Part shown: in pieces, positions 1 to 8,559 of the stretch
Numbering within the stretch: the first letter of the stretch is position 1
How the letters are laid out: every line of letters begins with the position of its first letter
Assembly: GCF_916700565.1 (NCBI RefSeq)
Contig: NZ_CAKAKO010000004.1
Coordinates: 310,001 to 374,000, forward strand
Source: Xenophilus sp. Marseille-Q4582
GTDB lineage: Bacteria; Pseudomonadota; Gammaproteobacteria; Burkholderiales; Burkholderiaceae_C
Length of the DNA: 64,000 bases
Direction of reading: 5' to 3'
Position numbers and translations under genes: made by a program
The notes under the pieces: generated by a model
Seen by the model: only the letters and a program-made list of their open reading frames with translations
The model's database searches: none
What the model was told of the DNA's origin: nothing

Positions 1-36
1 CCGCAACGCAGTCTGAAGCGAGGGAGGCGTCCCGCC

Positions 37-519
37 ATGTCCGAGCCCGCGCCCTCCCGGCCCTGGAAGATCCCCGAGTCGGTGCTGGTGGTGATCCACA
101 CCCCTGCGCTGGACGTGCTGCTGATGCGCCGTGCCGACACGCAGGCCGATTTCTGGCAGTCGGTGACCGGCAGCAAGGATCGGCCGGAAGAGCCCTTCTT
201 CGACACCGCGGTGCGCGAGGTGGGCGAGGAGACAGGCTTCGACTGCGGTGCCGACGGCGCGCTGGCGGGGGCGCTCCGGGACTGGGGCCTGGAGAACGTC
301 TACGAGATCTACCCGCGCTGGCGCGCGCGCTACGCGCCCGGCGTGACGCACAACACCGAACACCTGTTCGGCCTGTGCCTGCCGGAGCGCTGGACACCCG
401 CGCTGCAGCCGCGCGAGCACACGCATTTCCGGTGGCTGCCGTGGCGCGAGGCGGCCGCCGCGTGCTTTTCTCCCTCGAATGCCGAAGCCATCCTCTTGCT
501 GCCACAATTTGTGCGATGA
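37..519 (+). CDS. nudB: Dihydroneopterin triphosphate diphosphatase (Nudix)
   Basis: A 160-residue Nudix hydrolase. NudB removes pyrophosphate from 7,8-dihydroneopterin triphosphate, the product of FolE, in folate synthesis in the cytosol. The Nudix box is visible as G-(5)-E-(7)-REVGEETG at about residues 47-68, and the family-typical FWQSVTGS stretch precedes it. The start has a GAGGGAGG ribosome site a few bases upstream. Its stop overlaps the next start (ATGA), so the two are translationally coupled, and folE lies 0.9 kb downstream, which supports the folate role. The first 16 bases of the window may be the tail of an upstream gene (TGA at 14-16); it cannot be identified. Confidence 0.88.
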   Translation: MSEPAPSRPWKIPESVLVVIHTPALDVLLMRRADTQADFWQSVTGSKDRPEEPFFDTAVREVGEETGFDCGADGALAGALRDWGLENVYEIYPRWRARYAPGVTHNTEHLFGLCLPERWTPALQPREHTHFRWLPWREAAAACFSPSNAEAILLLPQFVR

Positions 520-1322
520 GCCTCAGCGACGCCTCCACGTCCTCGGTGATCCTGCCGGGCAGCGATGCCTCGGAGCCGGGCTTCGCCGCGCTCGACACGC
601 TGCGGGTGGCCACCTACAACATCCACAAAGGGGTGCAGGGCCTGGGGCCGGCGCGGCGGCTTGAAATCCACAACCTCGGCCACGCGGTCGAACAGCTGGA
701 CGCCGACCTCGTCTGCCTGCAGGAGGTGCGCAAGGTGAACCGGCTGGGCGAGCGCCGCTTCGCGCGCTGGCCCGAGGTGGGGCAGGCCGATTTCCTGTGC
801 CCCGAAGGCTACACGGCGGTCTACGAGACCAACGCCTACACGCGCCATGGCGAGCATGGCAATGCGCTGCTCTCGCGCTGGCCCGTGGTGCGGCACCGGC
901 ACGAAGACATGTCCGACCACCGCTTCGAGCAGCGCGGCCTGCTGCACGTCGAGCTGATGATCGCTGGCCGGCCGGTGCACGTGATCGTCGTGCACCTGGG
1001 CCTCATCAAGGGCAGCCGCGTGCGCCAGGTGGCGCAGCTGGGCGCCTTCATCGAGCGCGAAGTGCCGCCGTTCGAACCCGTGGTGGTGGCGGGCGACTTC
1101 AACGACTGGGGCGCCCGCATGCGCGCGGCCATGAATGCCATGGGCCTGCAGGATCTGGCGGGCCAGCGCAGCTTCACCTACCCGTCGCGGCTGCCGCTCA
1201 CGCAGCTCGACTTCGTCTATGCGCGCCACCTGCGCCCCGTGTCGCTGCACGTGCCGCGCGGCCGCATCTGGGCGCGCATGTCGGACCACCTGCCGCTGGT
1301 GGCCGAATTCGCCCTCGACTGA
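516..1322 (+). CDS. Endonuclease/exonuclease/phosphatase family protein
   Basis: A 268-residue protein of the DNase I-like EEP fold. The sequence shows the metal and catalytic motifs in order: TYNIHKG (about residue 37), CLQEV, GNALLSRWP, VVHLGL, AGDFND and a terminal SDHLPL. Members cleave phosphodiester bonds in nucleic acids or phospholipids; the substrate here cannot be told from sequence. The ATG at 516 overlaps the nudB stop by four bases, so I chose it over longer in-frame starts inside nudB. It sits between two folate genes, but no folate role is known for the family, so the link may only be co-transcription. Confidence 0.85.
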   Translation: MSLSDASTSSVILPGSDASEPGFAALDTLRVATYNIHKGVQGLGPARRLEIHNLGHAVEQLDADLVCLQEVRKVNRLGERRFARWPEVGQADFLCPEGYTAVYETNAYTRHGEHGNALLSRWPVVRHRHEDMSDHRFEQRGLLHVELMIAGRPVHVIVVHLGLIKGSRVRQVAQLGAFIEREVPPFEPVVVAGDFNDWGARMRAAMNAMGLQDLAGQRSFTYPSRLPLTQLDFVYARHLRPVSLHVPRGRIWARMSDHLPLVAEFALD

Positions 1323-1383
1323 CGCCTCCCCTTCGCCGGGCCCTGCGCCGGCCGTCCCGGAACTCCACTGCTACGATCCCGCC

Positions 1384-2124
1384 ATGCTCAAGAATGCCGA
1401 CGCCGACCGGCTGCCCGCCGCTTCCCTGACCGAAGCGGACGAGGGCACGCCCGTGTCGCAGAAGATCCGTGAACGCCTGAAAGCGGCCCGCCAGCGCTTC
1501 AATGCCAACGACAACATCGCGGATTTCATCCGGCCCGGCGAGCTCGAAGCGCTGCTGGACGAAGTGGAAGTCAAGATGCGCGGCGTGCTCGACAGCCTCG
1601 TGATCGACATCGACAACGACCACAACACCGGCAACACCGCGCGCCGGGTGGCCAAGATGTACCTCAACGAGGTGTTCCGCGGCCGCTACGTGCACGGCCC
1701 CTCGCTCACCGAGTTCCCCAACGCCGAGCGGCTAAACGAGCTGATGATCGTGGGACCGATCACCGTGCGCAGCGCGTGCTCGCACCATTTCTGCCCCATC
1801 ATGGGCCGGCTGTGGATCGGCGTGATGCCCAACGAGCACACCAACGTCATCGGCCTGTCCAAATACGCGCGGCTGGCCGAATGGGTGATGGGCCGGCCGC
1901 AGATCCAGGAAGAGGCCGTGGTGCAGCTGGCCGACCTGATCCAGGAGAAGACGCAGCCCGACGGCCTGGCCCTGGTGATGGAGGCCGAGCATTTCTGCAT
2001 GCAGTGGCGCGGCGTGAAGGAGACCGACAGCAAGATGATCAACTCGGTCATGCGCGGCGTCTTCCTCAAGGACCCGAACCTGCGCCGCGAATTCCTGTCC
2101 CTGCTGCCGCGCCGCAACGGCTGA
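1384..2124 (+). CDS. folE: GTP cyclohydrolase I
   Basis: A 246-residue type I GTP cyclohydrolase, which converts GTP to 7,8-dihydroneopterin triphosphate as the first step of folate synthesis. Zinc and active-site motifs are intact: SACSHHFCPIMG, the NVIGLSKYAR substrate loop and the C-terminal EAEHFCMQWRG. The N-terminus carries about 50 polar residues before the core, as in many betaproteobacterial homologues. The ATG at 1384 gives the conserved length; an in-frame extension upstream would run into the preceding gene. The substrate of NudB, encoded two genes upstream, is the product of this enzyme. Confidence 0.95.
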   Translation: MLKNADADRLPAASLTEADEGTPVSQKIRERLKAARQRFNANDNIADFIRPGELEALLDEVEVKMRGVLDSLVIDIDNDHNTGNTARRVAKMYLNEVFRGRYVHGPSLTEFPNAERLNELMIVGPITVRSACSHHFCPIMGRLWIGVMPNEHTNVIGLSKYARLAEWVMGRPQIQEEAVVQLADLIQEKTQPDGLALVMEAEHFCMQWRGVKETDSKMINSVMRGVFLKDPNLRREFLSLLPRRNG

Positions 2125-2149
2125 GCGGCCGCCGTTCCCGGAGACACCC

Positions 2150-2572
2150 ATGCTTGTCCGCCTGCTTTACGCCAGCCGCGCCACCGATGCCAGCCCGAAG
2201 ACCATCGAGGCGATCCTCGCGCAGTCCCGCACCCACAACACGGCCAACGGGATCACGGGCATCCTGTGCTACGGGGCGGGCACCTTCCTGCAGGCCATCG
2301 AAGGCGGCCGACGGGCCGTGAACGAACTCTACGGCCACATCCTGCGCGATGCGCGCCACCAGGACGTGGTGCTGCTGCATTACGAAGAGATCCTGGAGCG
2401 CCGCTTCGGCAGCTGGACCATGGGCCAGGTCAATCTGGGCAAGCTCAACGCCTCCACGCTGCTCAAGTACTCCGAAAAGCCTGTGCTGGACCCGCATGCC
2501 GTCTCGGGCAAGGTCTCGCTGGCCCTGCTCGAGGAGCTGATGGCCACGGCCGCCATCGCGGGCCGCACCTGA
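2150..2572 (+). CDS. BLUF-domain blue-light sensor
   Basis: A 140-residue single-domain BLUF photoreceptor that should bind FAD. The residues of the light-switch network are present: Tyr7 in LLYAS, Asn30/Asn33 in the HNTANGITG segment, Gln48 in FLQAIEG, and Trp89/Met91 in SWTMGQ. No output domain is fused, so signalling would be through a protein partner, as in short BLUF proteins. It starts 25 bases after folE with a GGAG ribosome site, so it may be co-transcribed. Partner and physiological response are unknown. Confidence 0.9.
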   Translation: MLVRLLYASRATDASPKTIEAILAQSRTHNTANGITGILCYGAGTFLQAIEGGRRAVNELYGHILRDARHQDVVLLHYEEILERRFGSWTMGQVNLGKLNASTLLKYSEKPVLDPHAVSGKVSLALLEELMATAAIAGRT

Positions 2573-2641
2573 TCGGGCGGACCGACCGAGGGACCGAGGT
2601 CCGCGCCCGCGCCGGGTGAGGGCCCCGACGCCGCCTGCTGC

Positions 2642-3523
2642 ATGCCGATGTCCGCCTTCATCCTCGTCGTGCTGGCGGGGCTCATCCACGCGAGCTGGAA
2701 CATCGCGGCCAAGAAGGCCGATGGCGATGCGCGCTTCGCCTTCCAGAGCAGCGCTTTCCTGTCGCTGGTCTGGGCGCCGCTGGGCCTGTGGCTGGCCTGG
2801 CGCCACGTGCCCGGCTGGGGCGCGCGCGAATGGGCGTTCGTCGCCCTGAGCGGCCTGCTGCACGTGCTCTATTACGTGGTGCTGCTGCGCGGCTACCGGC
2901 GTTCGGACCTCACGGTGGTGTACCCGCTCGCGCGCGGCACCGGCCCGCTGCTGTCGTCGATGGCGGCCGTGCTGCTGCTGGGCGAGCGCCTCAGCCCCGT
3001 CGGCGTGGCCGGCATCGCCGGCGTGGTGCTGGGCGTCTTCCTGATCGCAGGCGGGCCGCGCCTGGCGCGCCGCGGGGGCGATGCGCAGCAGCAGGCGCGC
3101 GTGCGCAAGGGCATCCAGTACGGCGTGCTCACGGGCCTGTTCATCGCCTGCTACACGGTGGTCGACGGCTATGCCGTCAAGGTGCTGCTGATGTCGCCCA
3201 TCCTGGTCGACTACATGGGCAACTTCGTGCGCATGGCCCTGCTCGCGCCGGCGGTGCTGCGCGACCGCGCGCAGGCCGCCCGCCTGTGGCGCCTGCAATG
3301 GAAGCATGCGCTGCTGGTGGGCGCCATCAGCCCCATCTCCTATGTGCTGGTGCTCTACGCGATGCAGCAGGCGCCGCTGTCGCACGTGGCGCCGGCGCGG
3401 GAGGTGTCCATGCTCTTCGCGGCCCTGATCGGCGGCCATCTGCTGCGCGAAGGCGACCGGCTCCTGCGGCTGGCGGGCGCGGTCTTCATCGCGTTGGGCG
3501 TGGCGGGGCTCGCGCTGGGATGA
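2642..3523 (+). CDS. EamA/DMT-family transporter
   Basis: A 293-residue integral membrane protein with about ten hydrophobic segments arranged as two EamA repeats, the drug/metabolite transporter plan. The first repeat begins with LAGLIHASWNIAAKK, and the conserved YPLARGTGPLLSSM loop marks its end; the second has HVAPAREVSMLFAALIGG. Members export metabolites, amino acids or drugs across the inner membrane; the substrate cannot be inferred. The start could also be the ATG two codons later. Its stop overlaps the next start (ATGA), so the DUF429 gene follows in the same transcript. Confidence 0.85.
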   Translation: MPMSAFILVVLAGLIHASWNIAAKKADGDARFAFQSSAFLSLVWAPLGLWLAWRHVPGWGAREWAFVALSGLLHVLYYVVLLRGYRRSDLTVVYPLARGTGPLLSSMAAVLLLGERLSPVGVAGIAGVVLGVFLIAGGPRLARRGGDAQQQARVRKGIQYGVLTGLFIACYTVVDGYAVKVLLMSPILVDYMGNFVRMALLAPAVLRDRAQAARLWRLQWKHALLVGAISPISYVLVLYAMQQAPLSHVAPAREVSMLFAALIGGHLLREGDRLLRLAGAVFIALGVAGLALG

Positions 3524-4464
3524 ACGCCGCCTGCGACGCGCCGCCGCTGCTGCTGGGCTGCGACTTCACCTGCGCGCCCTCTCGCCGCAAGCCCGTGACG
3601 CTGGCGGTCGGGGCGCGGCAGGGCAATGCGGTGCATCTGCACCGGCTTTTGGACTTCGCCACGCTCGACGCCTGGCAGGGCTGGCTGCAGTCGCAACCGG
3701 CCTGGGTCGGCGCTTTCGACCTGCCTTTCGGCCTGCCGCGCGAGCTGCTGCAAGCCTGGCGCTGGACCGGCCCCTGGGAAGCGGGCATGCGGCGCTATGC
3801 CGCCCTGGAGCGCAGCGAGCTGCGCGAGCGCTTCAAGGCCTTTTGTGCGGCGCGCCCGGTGGGCGCCAAGTTCGCGCACCGCGCCACCGACGGGCCGGCC
3901 GGCTCGAGTTCATCGATGAAATGGGTCAATCCGCCGGTGGCCTGGATGATGCACGCCGCGGTGCCCCGATTGCTCGCAGTGGACGCCTTCTTCCCCGGCC
4001 TGGGCGGGCGGGCCGGGTCTCCGCGCGTGGCGCTCGAAGGCTACCCCGGTCTGCTGGCGCGCGATCTGATCGGCCGGCGCAGCTATAAGTCCGATGCCAT
4101 GGCCAAGCAGACGGCCGACCGGCGTGCGGCGCGCGACGAACTGCTGCGGCGGCTGGAAGACGAGGGCAGCGCCCGTCTGGGGCTGCGCCTGGCCCTGGAT
4201 GCCGCGCAGCGCGAACGGCTGGCGGCCGATGCCAGCGGCGATGCGCTGGATGCCGTGCTGTGCCTGTTGCTGGCCGCCTGGGGCGAGGCGCGGCGCAGCA
4301 GCCCGGGGCCGGGCTATGGGCTGCCTCCAGAGTCGGATCCACTCGAAGGCTGGATCATCGCCGCCGAACCAGCGCGGCCGGTGTTCAGCGGCGCGGGGGC
4401 GGGCGATGCGCGGCCGGGCGCGGCGCGGTCGTCAGCAGCAGACCCGCCGCCGCGCCGTGGCTGA
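3520..4464 (+). CDS. DUF429 family protein
   Basis: A 314-residue cytosolic protein that matches the DUF429 pattern, an RNase H-like fold of unknown function. An N-terminal strand LLLGCDFTCAPS carries the first acidic residue, GAFDLPFGLP forms the second motif, and SGDALDAVLCLLLAA carries the late Asp. It is coupled to the EamA transporter by an ATGA overlap. The last 25 or so residues are Ala/Gly/Arg-rich and low in information, so the exact C-terminus is uncertain. It also overlaps a convergent small reading frame on the other strand. Confidence 0.7.
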   Translation: MNAACDAPPLLLGCDFTCAPSRRKPVTLAVGARQGNAVHLHRLLDFATLDAWQGWLQSQPAWVGAFDLPFGLPRELLQAWRWTGPWEAGMRRYAALERSELRERFKAFCAARPVGAKFAHRATDGPAGSSSSMKWVNPPVAWMMHAAVPRLLAVDAFFPGLGGRAGSPRVALEGYPGLLARDLIGRRSYKSDAMAKQTADRRAARDELLRRLEDEGSARLGLRLALDAAQRERLAADASGDALDAVLCLLLAAWGEARRSSPGPGYGLPPESDPLEGWIIAAEPARPVFSGAGAGDARPGAARSSAADPPPRRG

Positions 4465-4732
4465 GCACGGTGCGCCACCACCAGCCGCGCGGCGCCCAGC
4501 GCCAGGGTCGCGCCAGGGCGATCAGCGAGCCGGCCGCCGCCGCGCCGAGCACCAGCCGCCACGGGTGCCGTTGTGCAGCGTGGTGAAGTGCCGGCCCGCT
4601 GGCCGCAGCCGCCGCCTGGAGCGGGTGCCGCTGCCACCAGCGCAAGGCAACGAAGCGCGCCATGCCGCGCCATGGCGTGGCGCGGGACATGGCGCGCGGC
4701 GTGGCGGGACGCAGGGGAGAAGGGGCCTGCAA
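4385..4732 (-). CDS. Hypothetical small membrane protein
   Basis: A frame of up to 115 residues, very rich in Trp, Arg and Ala, with one hydrophobic segment near RLVLGAAAAGSLIALA and another near the end. It lies just downstream of the DUF883 gene on the same strand, a place where small hydrophobic proteins are common in related bacteria. The 4732 start is TTG; the ATGs at 4690 and 4663 are alternatives, and none has a strong ribosome site. It overlaps the convergent DUF429 gene by 80 bases. No function is recognised. Confidence 0.4.
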   Translation of the reverse strand: MQAPSPLRPATPRAMSRATPWRGMARFVALRWWQRHPLQAAAAASGPALHHAAQRHPWRLVLGAAAAGSLIALARPWRWAPRGWWWRTVLSHGAAAGLLLTTAPRPAAHRPPPRR

Positions 4733-4743
4733 GGCGGCGGCGA

Positions 4744-5118
4744 TCAGTAGTCGTCGCGGCGGCGCGTGGCCAGCACCAGCAGGGCGGTGATGGCGGCCCC
4801 GGCGGCAGCGGCGATCAGCACCGAGCGCACGGGCTGGTCGGCGATGTAGCGCGTCGTGACCTGCGCCGCGTCGGAGAAGCGCTCCTGGGCGCGCACACCG
4901 CTCTTCGAGGCGGCTTCGAGGCCGCGCTGCACGGCCTGCTGCACGCGCGAGGCGATCTGCTCCACGGCCGGTTCCACGTCATGGCGCAGGTTGCGCACCT
5001 TCTGCCCGGCCGCGTCGACGGCGTTCTGCGCATAGGCGCGCGTCGTCTCCACGGCATCCTGAGCGGTGCCGCGCAGGTCGTCGGCCAGTTGCGAGGGAGA
5101 TTTGGCGGTCGAGTTCAT
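4744..5118 (-). CDS. DUF883 (ElaB/YqjD-type) membrane-anchored protein
   Basis: A 124-residue protein with a long amphipathic, probably coiled-coil body (LADDLRGTAQDAVETTRAYA onwards) and a C-terminal membrane anchor, VLIAAAAGAAITALLVLAT, ending RRRDDY. This is the ElaB/YqjD plan, where the tail anchors the protein in the inner membrane and the body can bind ribosomes in stationary phase. The ATG at 5118 follows an AAGGAAGG ribosome site, better than the earlier in-frame start. The DUF1328 gene lies upstream on the same strand, and both families are stress-linked. Confidence 0.8.
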   Translation of the reverse strand: MNSTAKSPSQLADDLRGTAQDAVETTRAYAQNAVDAAGQKVRNLRHDVEPAVEQIASRVQQAVQRGLEAASKSGVRAQERFSDAAQVTTRYIADQPVRSVLIAAAAGAAITALLVLATRRRDDY

Positions 5119-5240
5119 GGATACCTTCCTTTTTTGCTCAAAACTCAAGTGATCGGCAGGGCCTTACTCTAGCGCAGGGCCCTCCCGGAATGGGGGTCTG
5201 AAGCGCTCCCTTCGTGAAGGGATCGGGCTTTTCGGCGGTT

Positions 5241-5408
5241 TCAGGAACTGCGCCGCATCAGGCTGCCGATGAAGCTCGCGATGGTCAGGATCGCGAAGAT
5301 GACGAACAGCAGCTTGGCGATGCCCGCGGCACCGGCGGCCAGGCCACCGAAGCCGAGCAGGGCGGCCACCAGGGCGATGACCAGGAACACGACGGTGTAG
5401 TACAGCAT
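5241..5408 (-). CDS. DUF1328 small membrane protein (YtjA-like)
   Basis: A 55-residue protein, [20 protein letters not shown] followed by a Gly/Ala-rich turn and a second hydrophobic helix, ending SLMRRSS. Two short membrane helices joined by a [12 protein letters not shown] loop are the hallmark of DUF1328. A GAGGAG ribosome site precedes the start. The role is unknown; the family is often stress-induced. It is transcribed toward the DUF883 gene. Confidence 0.85.
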   Translation of the reverse strand: MLYYTVVFLVIALVAALLGFGGLAAGAAGIAKLLFVIFAILTIASFIGSLMRRSS

Positions 5409-5552
5409 GGGCAAACGCTCCTCGAAGGACTGCCCCCGCGGCGCAAGGGATCGGTCCGTGCAAGCACTGTAGGCAGCGCGGCGGGCCCGAGGTGTCAGCA
5501 GGCTCGGGCCACCCCCGTAGGAAAGCGGCCCGCAGCCGCCGAGGGCCGGCGC

Positions 5553-6914
5553 TCACGCGGGGCGGCCGAGCTCGGACGTGCGCGTGGGGAGCATCGCGTG
5601 CAGGCGCGTGCCGCGGTTCTCCACCGAGCTCACGCTGAGCTTGCCGCCGCTGGCTTCGACGCGGTGGCGCATGCCGGCCAGCCCATGCGTGGAGGGGCGC
5701 ACGTGCAGCGGGTCGAAGCCCTTGCCGTTGTCGCTGACTTCGACGATCACATGGTTGTCGTAGTTCTTGAGCACCACGGTCGCCTCGGTAGCCTGCGCGT
5801 ACTTGCCGATGTTGGTCAGGCTTTCCTGCACCATGCGGTAGATGGTGAGCTGACGCCCCTCGTCGAGGTTCACCGTTTCCAGGGCCATGTCCACGCGCAC
5901 GCCGGAGCGCTCGCTGAACTCGCGGCCCAGGATCTCCAGCGAAGCCACTAGGCCCAGGTTGCTCAGCGACGAGGGGCGCAGGTCCTCGATGATGCGGCGC
6001 TTGAGCGCGATGCCCGAGTTGAGCAGATCCGTCAGGTGCTGCAGCCGCTGCACGGCATCGGGCGCGTCGGCCAGCCGCGACTTGAGGCGGGCCACGTCGA
6101 GCTTGGCGGCCGTGAGCAGCGCGCCCAGCTCGTCATGCAGTTCGCGCGCGAGGAAGCCGCGCTCCGTCTCGCGCACGTCCTGCAGGTGGGTCGCCAGCTC
6201 GGCCAGCGAGGCGGTGCGGTCGCGCACCTCCTGCTCCAGCAGGTTGCGCTCGCGCTGCAGGGCCTGCTGCTGGCGTTCGTTGGCCGAGCGCAGCGCCTCG
6301 CCCTGGCGCAGGTAGAGCACGAAGGCCAGCAGCCCCGCCGCCACGACCAGCGCGATGCCGATGCGCGAGAGCAGCAGCGAGTTGGCGATCTGCACCTGGG
6401 CCTGGGTCAGCGAGGCGTTGCTCAGCGCCACCAGCTTGGCGGTTTCCTCGCGGATGCGCGCCATTTCCTCCCGCCCCACGTCGGTGGTCAGGACGAAGCG
6501 CGAGGCATCCTCGTTGCCGGTGCGCACCAGGCGCAGGCTCATGTCCATCTCGGCCAGCTTGCGCGACAGGTGGTTCGACAGGCGCGCCAGCCCCTGCTGC
6601 TCGGCGGGGCGGTCCGCGTACAGCTCGTGCAGGCGCGCCAGGTGCAGGTCGATCTGTTGCAGCGCGTTGTCGTAGGGCTCGCGGTAGGTGTCCTCGCCGG
6701 TCAGCATGTAGCCGCGCTGGCCGGTCTCGGCGTCCAGCACGTTCTGCAGCAGCATGGTCACCGCGAAGCGCGCCTGCTGCGCCCGGCTGATCTCGGCCAG
6801 GGCGCGGCTCGACTGCCGGTAGCCCGTTTCGTTGATGGCCAGCAGCGCCGCCGCAGCCAGCAGCGCCAGCGCCAGGCTCCAGGCCGGTTTGGAAGACAGC
6901 CAGCGTCTCAGCAT
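5553..6914 (-). CDS. CHASE3 sensor histidine kinase (HisKA_3 type)
   Basis: A 453-residue membrane sensor kinase. Helix one lies at about residues 10-27, then a periplasmic CHASE3 domain (NVLDAETGQRGYMLTGEDTY motif, about 35-170), a second helix at about 184-203, a coiled coil to about 245, and the NarX-like dimerisation domain with the phosphoacceptor His260 in LARELHDELGALLTAAK. The HATPase part shows N-box ESLTNIGKYA and G-box SDNGKGFD. It is divergent from a NarL/FixJ response regulator gene, its likely partner. The periplasmic ligand is unknown. Confidence 0.9.
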   Translation of the reverse strand: MLRRWLSSKPAWSLALALLAAAALLAINETGYRQSSRALAEISRAQQARFAVTMLLQNVLDAETGQRGYMLTGEDTYREPYDNALQQIDLHLARLHELYADRPAEQQGLARLSNHLSRKLAEMDMSLRLVRTGNEDASRFVLTTDVGREEMARIREETAKLVALSNASLTQAQVQIANSLLLSRIGIALVVAAGLLAFVLYLRQGEALRSANERQQQALQRERNLLEQEVRDRTASLAELATHLQDVRETERGFLARELHDELGALLTAAKLDVARLKSRLADAPDAVQRLQHLTDLLNSGIALKRRIIEDLRPSSLSNLGLVASLEILGREFSERSGVRVDMALETVNLDEGRQLTIYRMVQESLTNIGKYAQATEATVVLKNYDNHVIVEVSDNGKGFDPLHVRPSTHGLAGMRHRVEASGGKLSVSSVENRGTRLHAMLPTRTSELGRPA

Positions 6915-7087
6915 CGCGTGGCTTTCATGAATAATGCTTGCCGTGCCATGCCCAGGATCTTTGGAACGCAGCGGCGCGCGGTCCAGCCCCGCAGGCGGAC
7001 CGGCGCACGCGGGGCGGTCCGGAGATGTCTTGAATGCGTCCTGCGGCCGGCTGCACGACCTTGGGCCACAGAGGGAGAGTACCCATC

Positions 7088-7720
7088 ATGATCAGAGTCG
7101 GCATTGTGGATGACCACGCCATTGTGCGTTCCGGGCTGCGGCAGTTCTTCTCGGAACACGTCGACCTGCGCGTGGCCGGCGAAGCCAGCACGGGGCGCGA
7201 GGCCATCGAGCTGGTGCGCACCACCGAGCTCGACGTGCTCGTGATGGACCTGTCCATGCCCGGGCAGAGCGGCATCGACGCGCTCGCGATGATCCGCGCC
7301 AAGGCCCCGGACGTCGGCATCCTCATCCTGAGCGCCTACCCCGAAGAGCATTACGCGATGAGCCTGCTGCGCCAGGGCGCGAGCGGCTATCTCAACAAGG
7401 ACTGCGAGCCCATCGAGATCGTGAATGCGATCCGCACGATCGCCCTGGGGCGCCGGCACATCACGCCGGCCGTGGCCGAACTGCTGGCCCGCCAGCTGGA
7501 CCGCAAGGACGATGCCGCGCCGCATGAGCAGTTGTCCGAGCGGGAGTTCCAGGTCTTCCTGAAGCTGGCGCGCGGCGAGACGGCTGGAGAGATCGCGCAG
7601 ACGCTGTCGCTGTCCGTGAAAACGGTGAGCACCTACCGCACGCGGCTGATGGAGAAGATGAATCTTTCCTCCAACAGCGACCTGACCTACTACGCGCTCA
7701 AGAACAAGCTGATCGACTGA
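7088..7720 (+). CDS. NarL/FixJ-family response regulator
   Basis: A 210-residue two-domain regulator. The receiver has Asp8/Asp9, phosphorylation site Asp54 in LVMDLSMPG, a Ser in LILSAYPEEH and Lys in YLNKD. A LuxR-type helix-turn-helix occupies about residues 145-205 (LSEREFQVFLKLARGETAGE to KTVSTYRTRLMEKM). It is divergent from the CHASE3 kinase across 173 bases, so kinase-to-regulator phosphotransfer is likely. A GGGAGAG ribosome site precedes the ATG at 7088. Target genes are not evident. Confidence 0.9.
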   Translation: MIRVGIVDDHAIVRSGLRQFFSEHVDLRVAGEASTGREAIELVRTTELDVLVMDLSMPGQSGIDALAMIRAKAPDVGILILSAYPEEHYAMSLLRQGASGYLNKDCEPIEIVNAIRTIALGRRHITPAVAELLARQLDRKDDAAPHEQLSEREFQVFLKLARGETAGEIAQTLSLSVKTVSTYRTRLMEKMNLSSNSDLTYYALKNKLID

Positions 7721-7743
7721 TTCGGGCCGCTGCCCGGGCGCAT

Positions 7744-8190
7744 TCATGGGTTGGTCGGCGGCTCGCCTGCAAGCTGGGGTTGAGCGGCTGCCGCAGGCGG
7801 GCTGGCCTGGCTCAGGCAGAAATCCAACAGGCCGTCGATCTCGTTGGATTTGTCGAACACCGCGTCGGCGCCCAGCTCCAGGCAGCGCTTGCGGATGTCG
7901 GGCGTGGCGTAGTTGGTCAGCACCACCACCTTCTGCTGCGGGCTGCGGCTCAGGCAGGCCTGCAGCACGCCCAGGCCGCTGCCCTGCTTGAGGAACAGAT
8001 CGACGATGGCCAGGTTCCAGGCCGAGCCGTGGTCGCCGAGCCACGCGCGGGCCTCGTCCTCGCCTTCGGCGAAACCCACCACGTTCATGGCGGTCAACTC
8101 CTCCAGCGTGCCCACGAGGTTCTCCCGGATGGTCCGGTTGTCTTCGACAAGATAGGTGTTGAGGCCCGCCTGCTCCACCGCGATCACCAT
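7744..8190 (-). CDS. Stand-alone response regulator receiver protein
   Basis: A 148-residue protein made of one receiver domain with no output domain. Glu16/Asp17 form the acidic pocket, Asp64 (AIVDLFLKQGSG) is the phosphorylation site, VVLTNYATPDIR holds the Thr, and AVFDKSNE the Lys. The last 20 residues are a Pro/Ala-rich tail. It converges on the NarL-type regulator gene (24 bases apart) and may take phosphate from the same CHASE3 kinase, acting as a phosphate sink or a protein-binding switch. A longer in-frame reading upstream has no ribosome site. Confidence 0.8.
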   Translation of the reverse strand: MVIAVEQAGLNTYLVEDNRTIRENLVGTLEELTAMNVVGFAEGEDEARAWLGDHGSAWNLAIVDLFLKQGSGLGVLQACLSRSPQQKVVVLTNYATPDIRKRCLELGADAVFDKSNEIDGLLDFCLSQASPPAAAAQPQLAGEPPTNP

Positions 8191-8559
8191 GGTTGTGTTG
8201 CTCCCGTTGCACGCCCGCTGGGGGCGCGCCGGTGTCCGGGCGAACCTTGAGCAGACGCCAGCATCGTACGCGCCGGGGTGAGCAGGCGCTTGCAAGCCCT
8301 TGAGGCCTGTTGGTGTAGGTGCCGACCTACGCCTCCTCACGCATTTCACATTCGGCAGCAGGAACAGCCGCCTTCCCGCCACAGCCTCGGTGAACACCTC
8401 TGGCGTAGGCGGCTTCGCACCCTGGATGCGGCCGCGGGACGACGGGCTGGCGCCCCGCCGCTTCCTAGACTTCGTGCCATTGCTCCCGCGTCGCGGCACC
8501 CTGCGCCTTCCAAGGGCACCCGGCGCTGTCCGGGGGTGTTCCGTACAAGGACCGAAGCC
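8191..8559. other. Intergenic region without recognised gene
   Basis: About 370 bases between the stand-alone receiver gene and a small exported protein gene, transcribed away in both directions, so promoters for both should lie here. I see one perfect short inverted repeat (8315-8330) and no convincing reading frame on either strand. Confidence 0.5.
8315..8330. promoter_or_regulatory. Inverted repeat, possible operator
   Basis: GTAGGT-GCCG-ACCTAC is a perfect repeat with 6-base arms, 125 bases upstream of the receiver gene start. The size suits a dimeric LuxR-type regulator such as the one encoded at 7088-7720, but no second copy was found and the assignment is a guess. Confidence 0.35.

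Noticed and set aside
5207-5222. TCCCTTC-GT-GAAGGGA hairpin as a terminator for the DUF1328 gene
   Set aside because: The stem is fine but no T-run follows on the minus strand; the loop is also too small as drawn.
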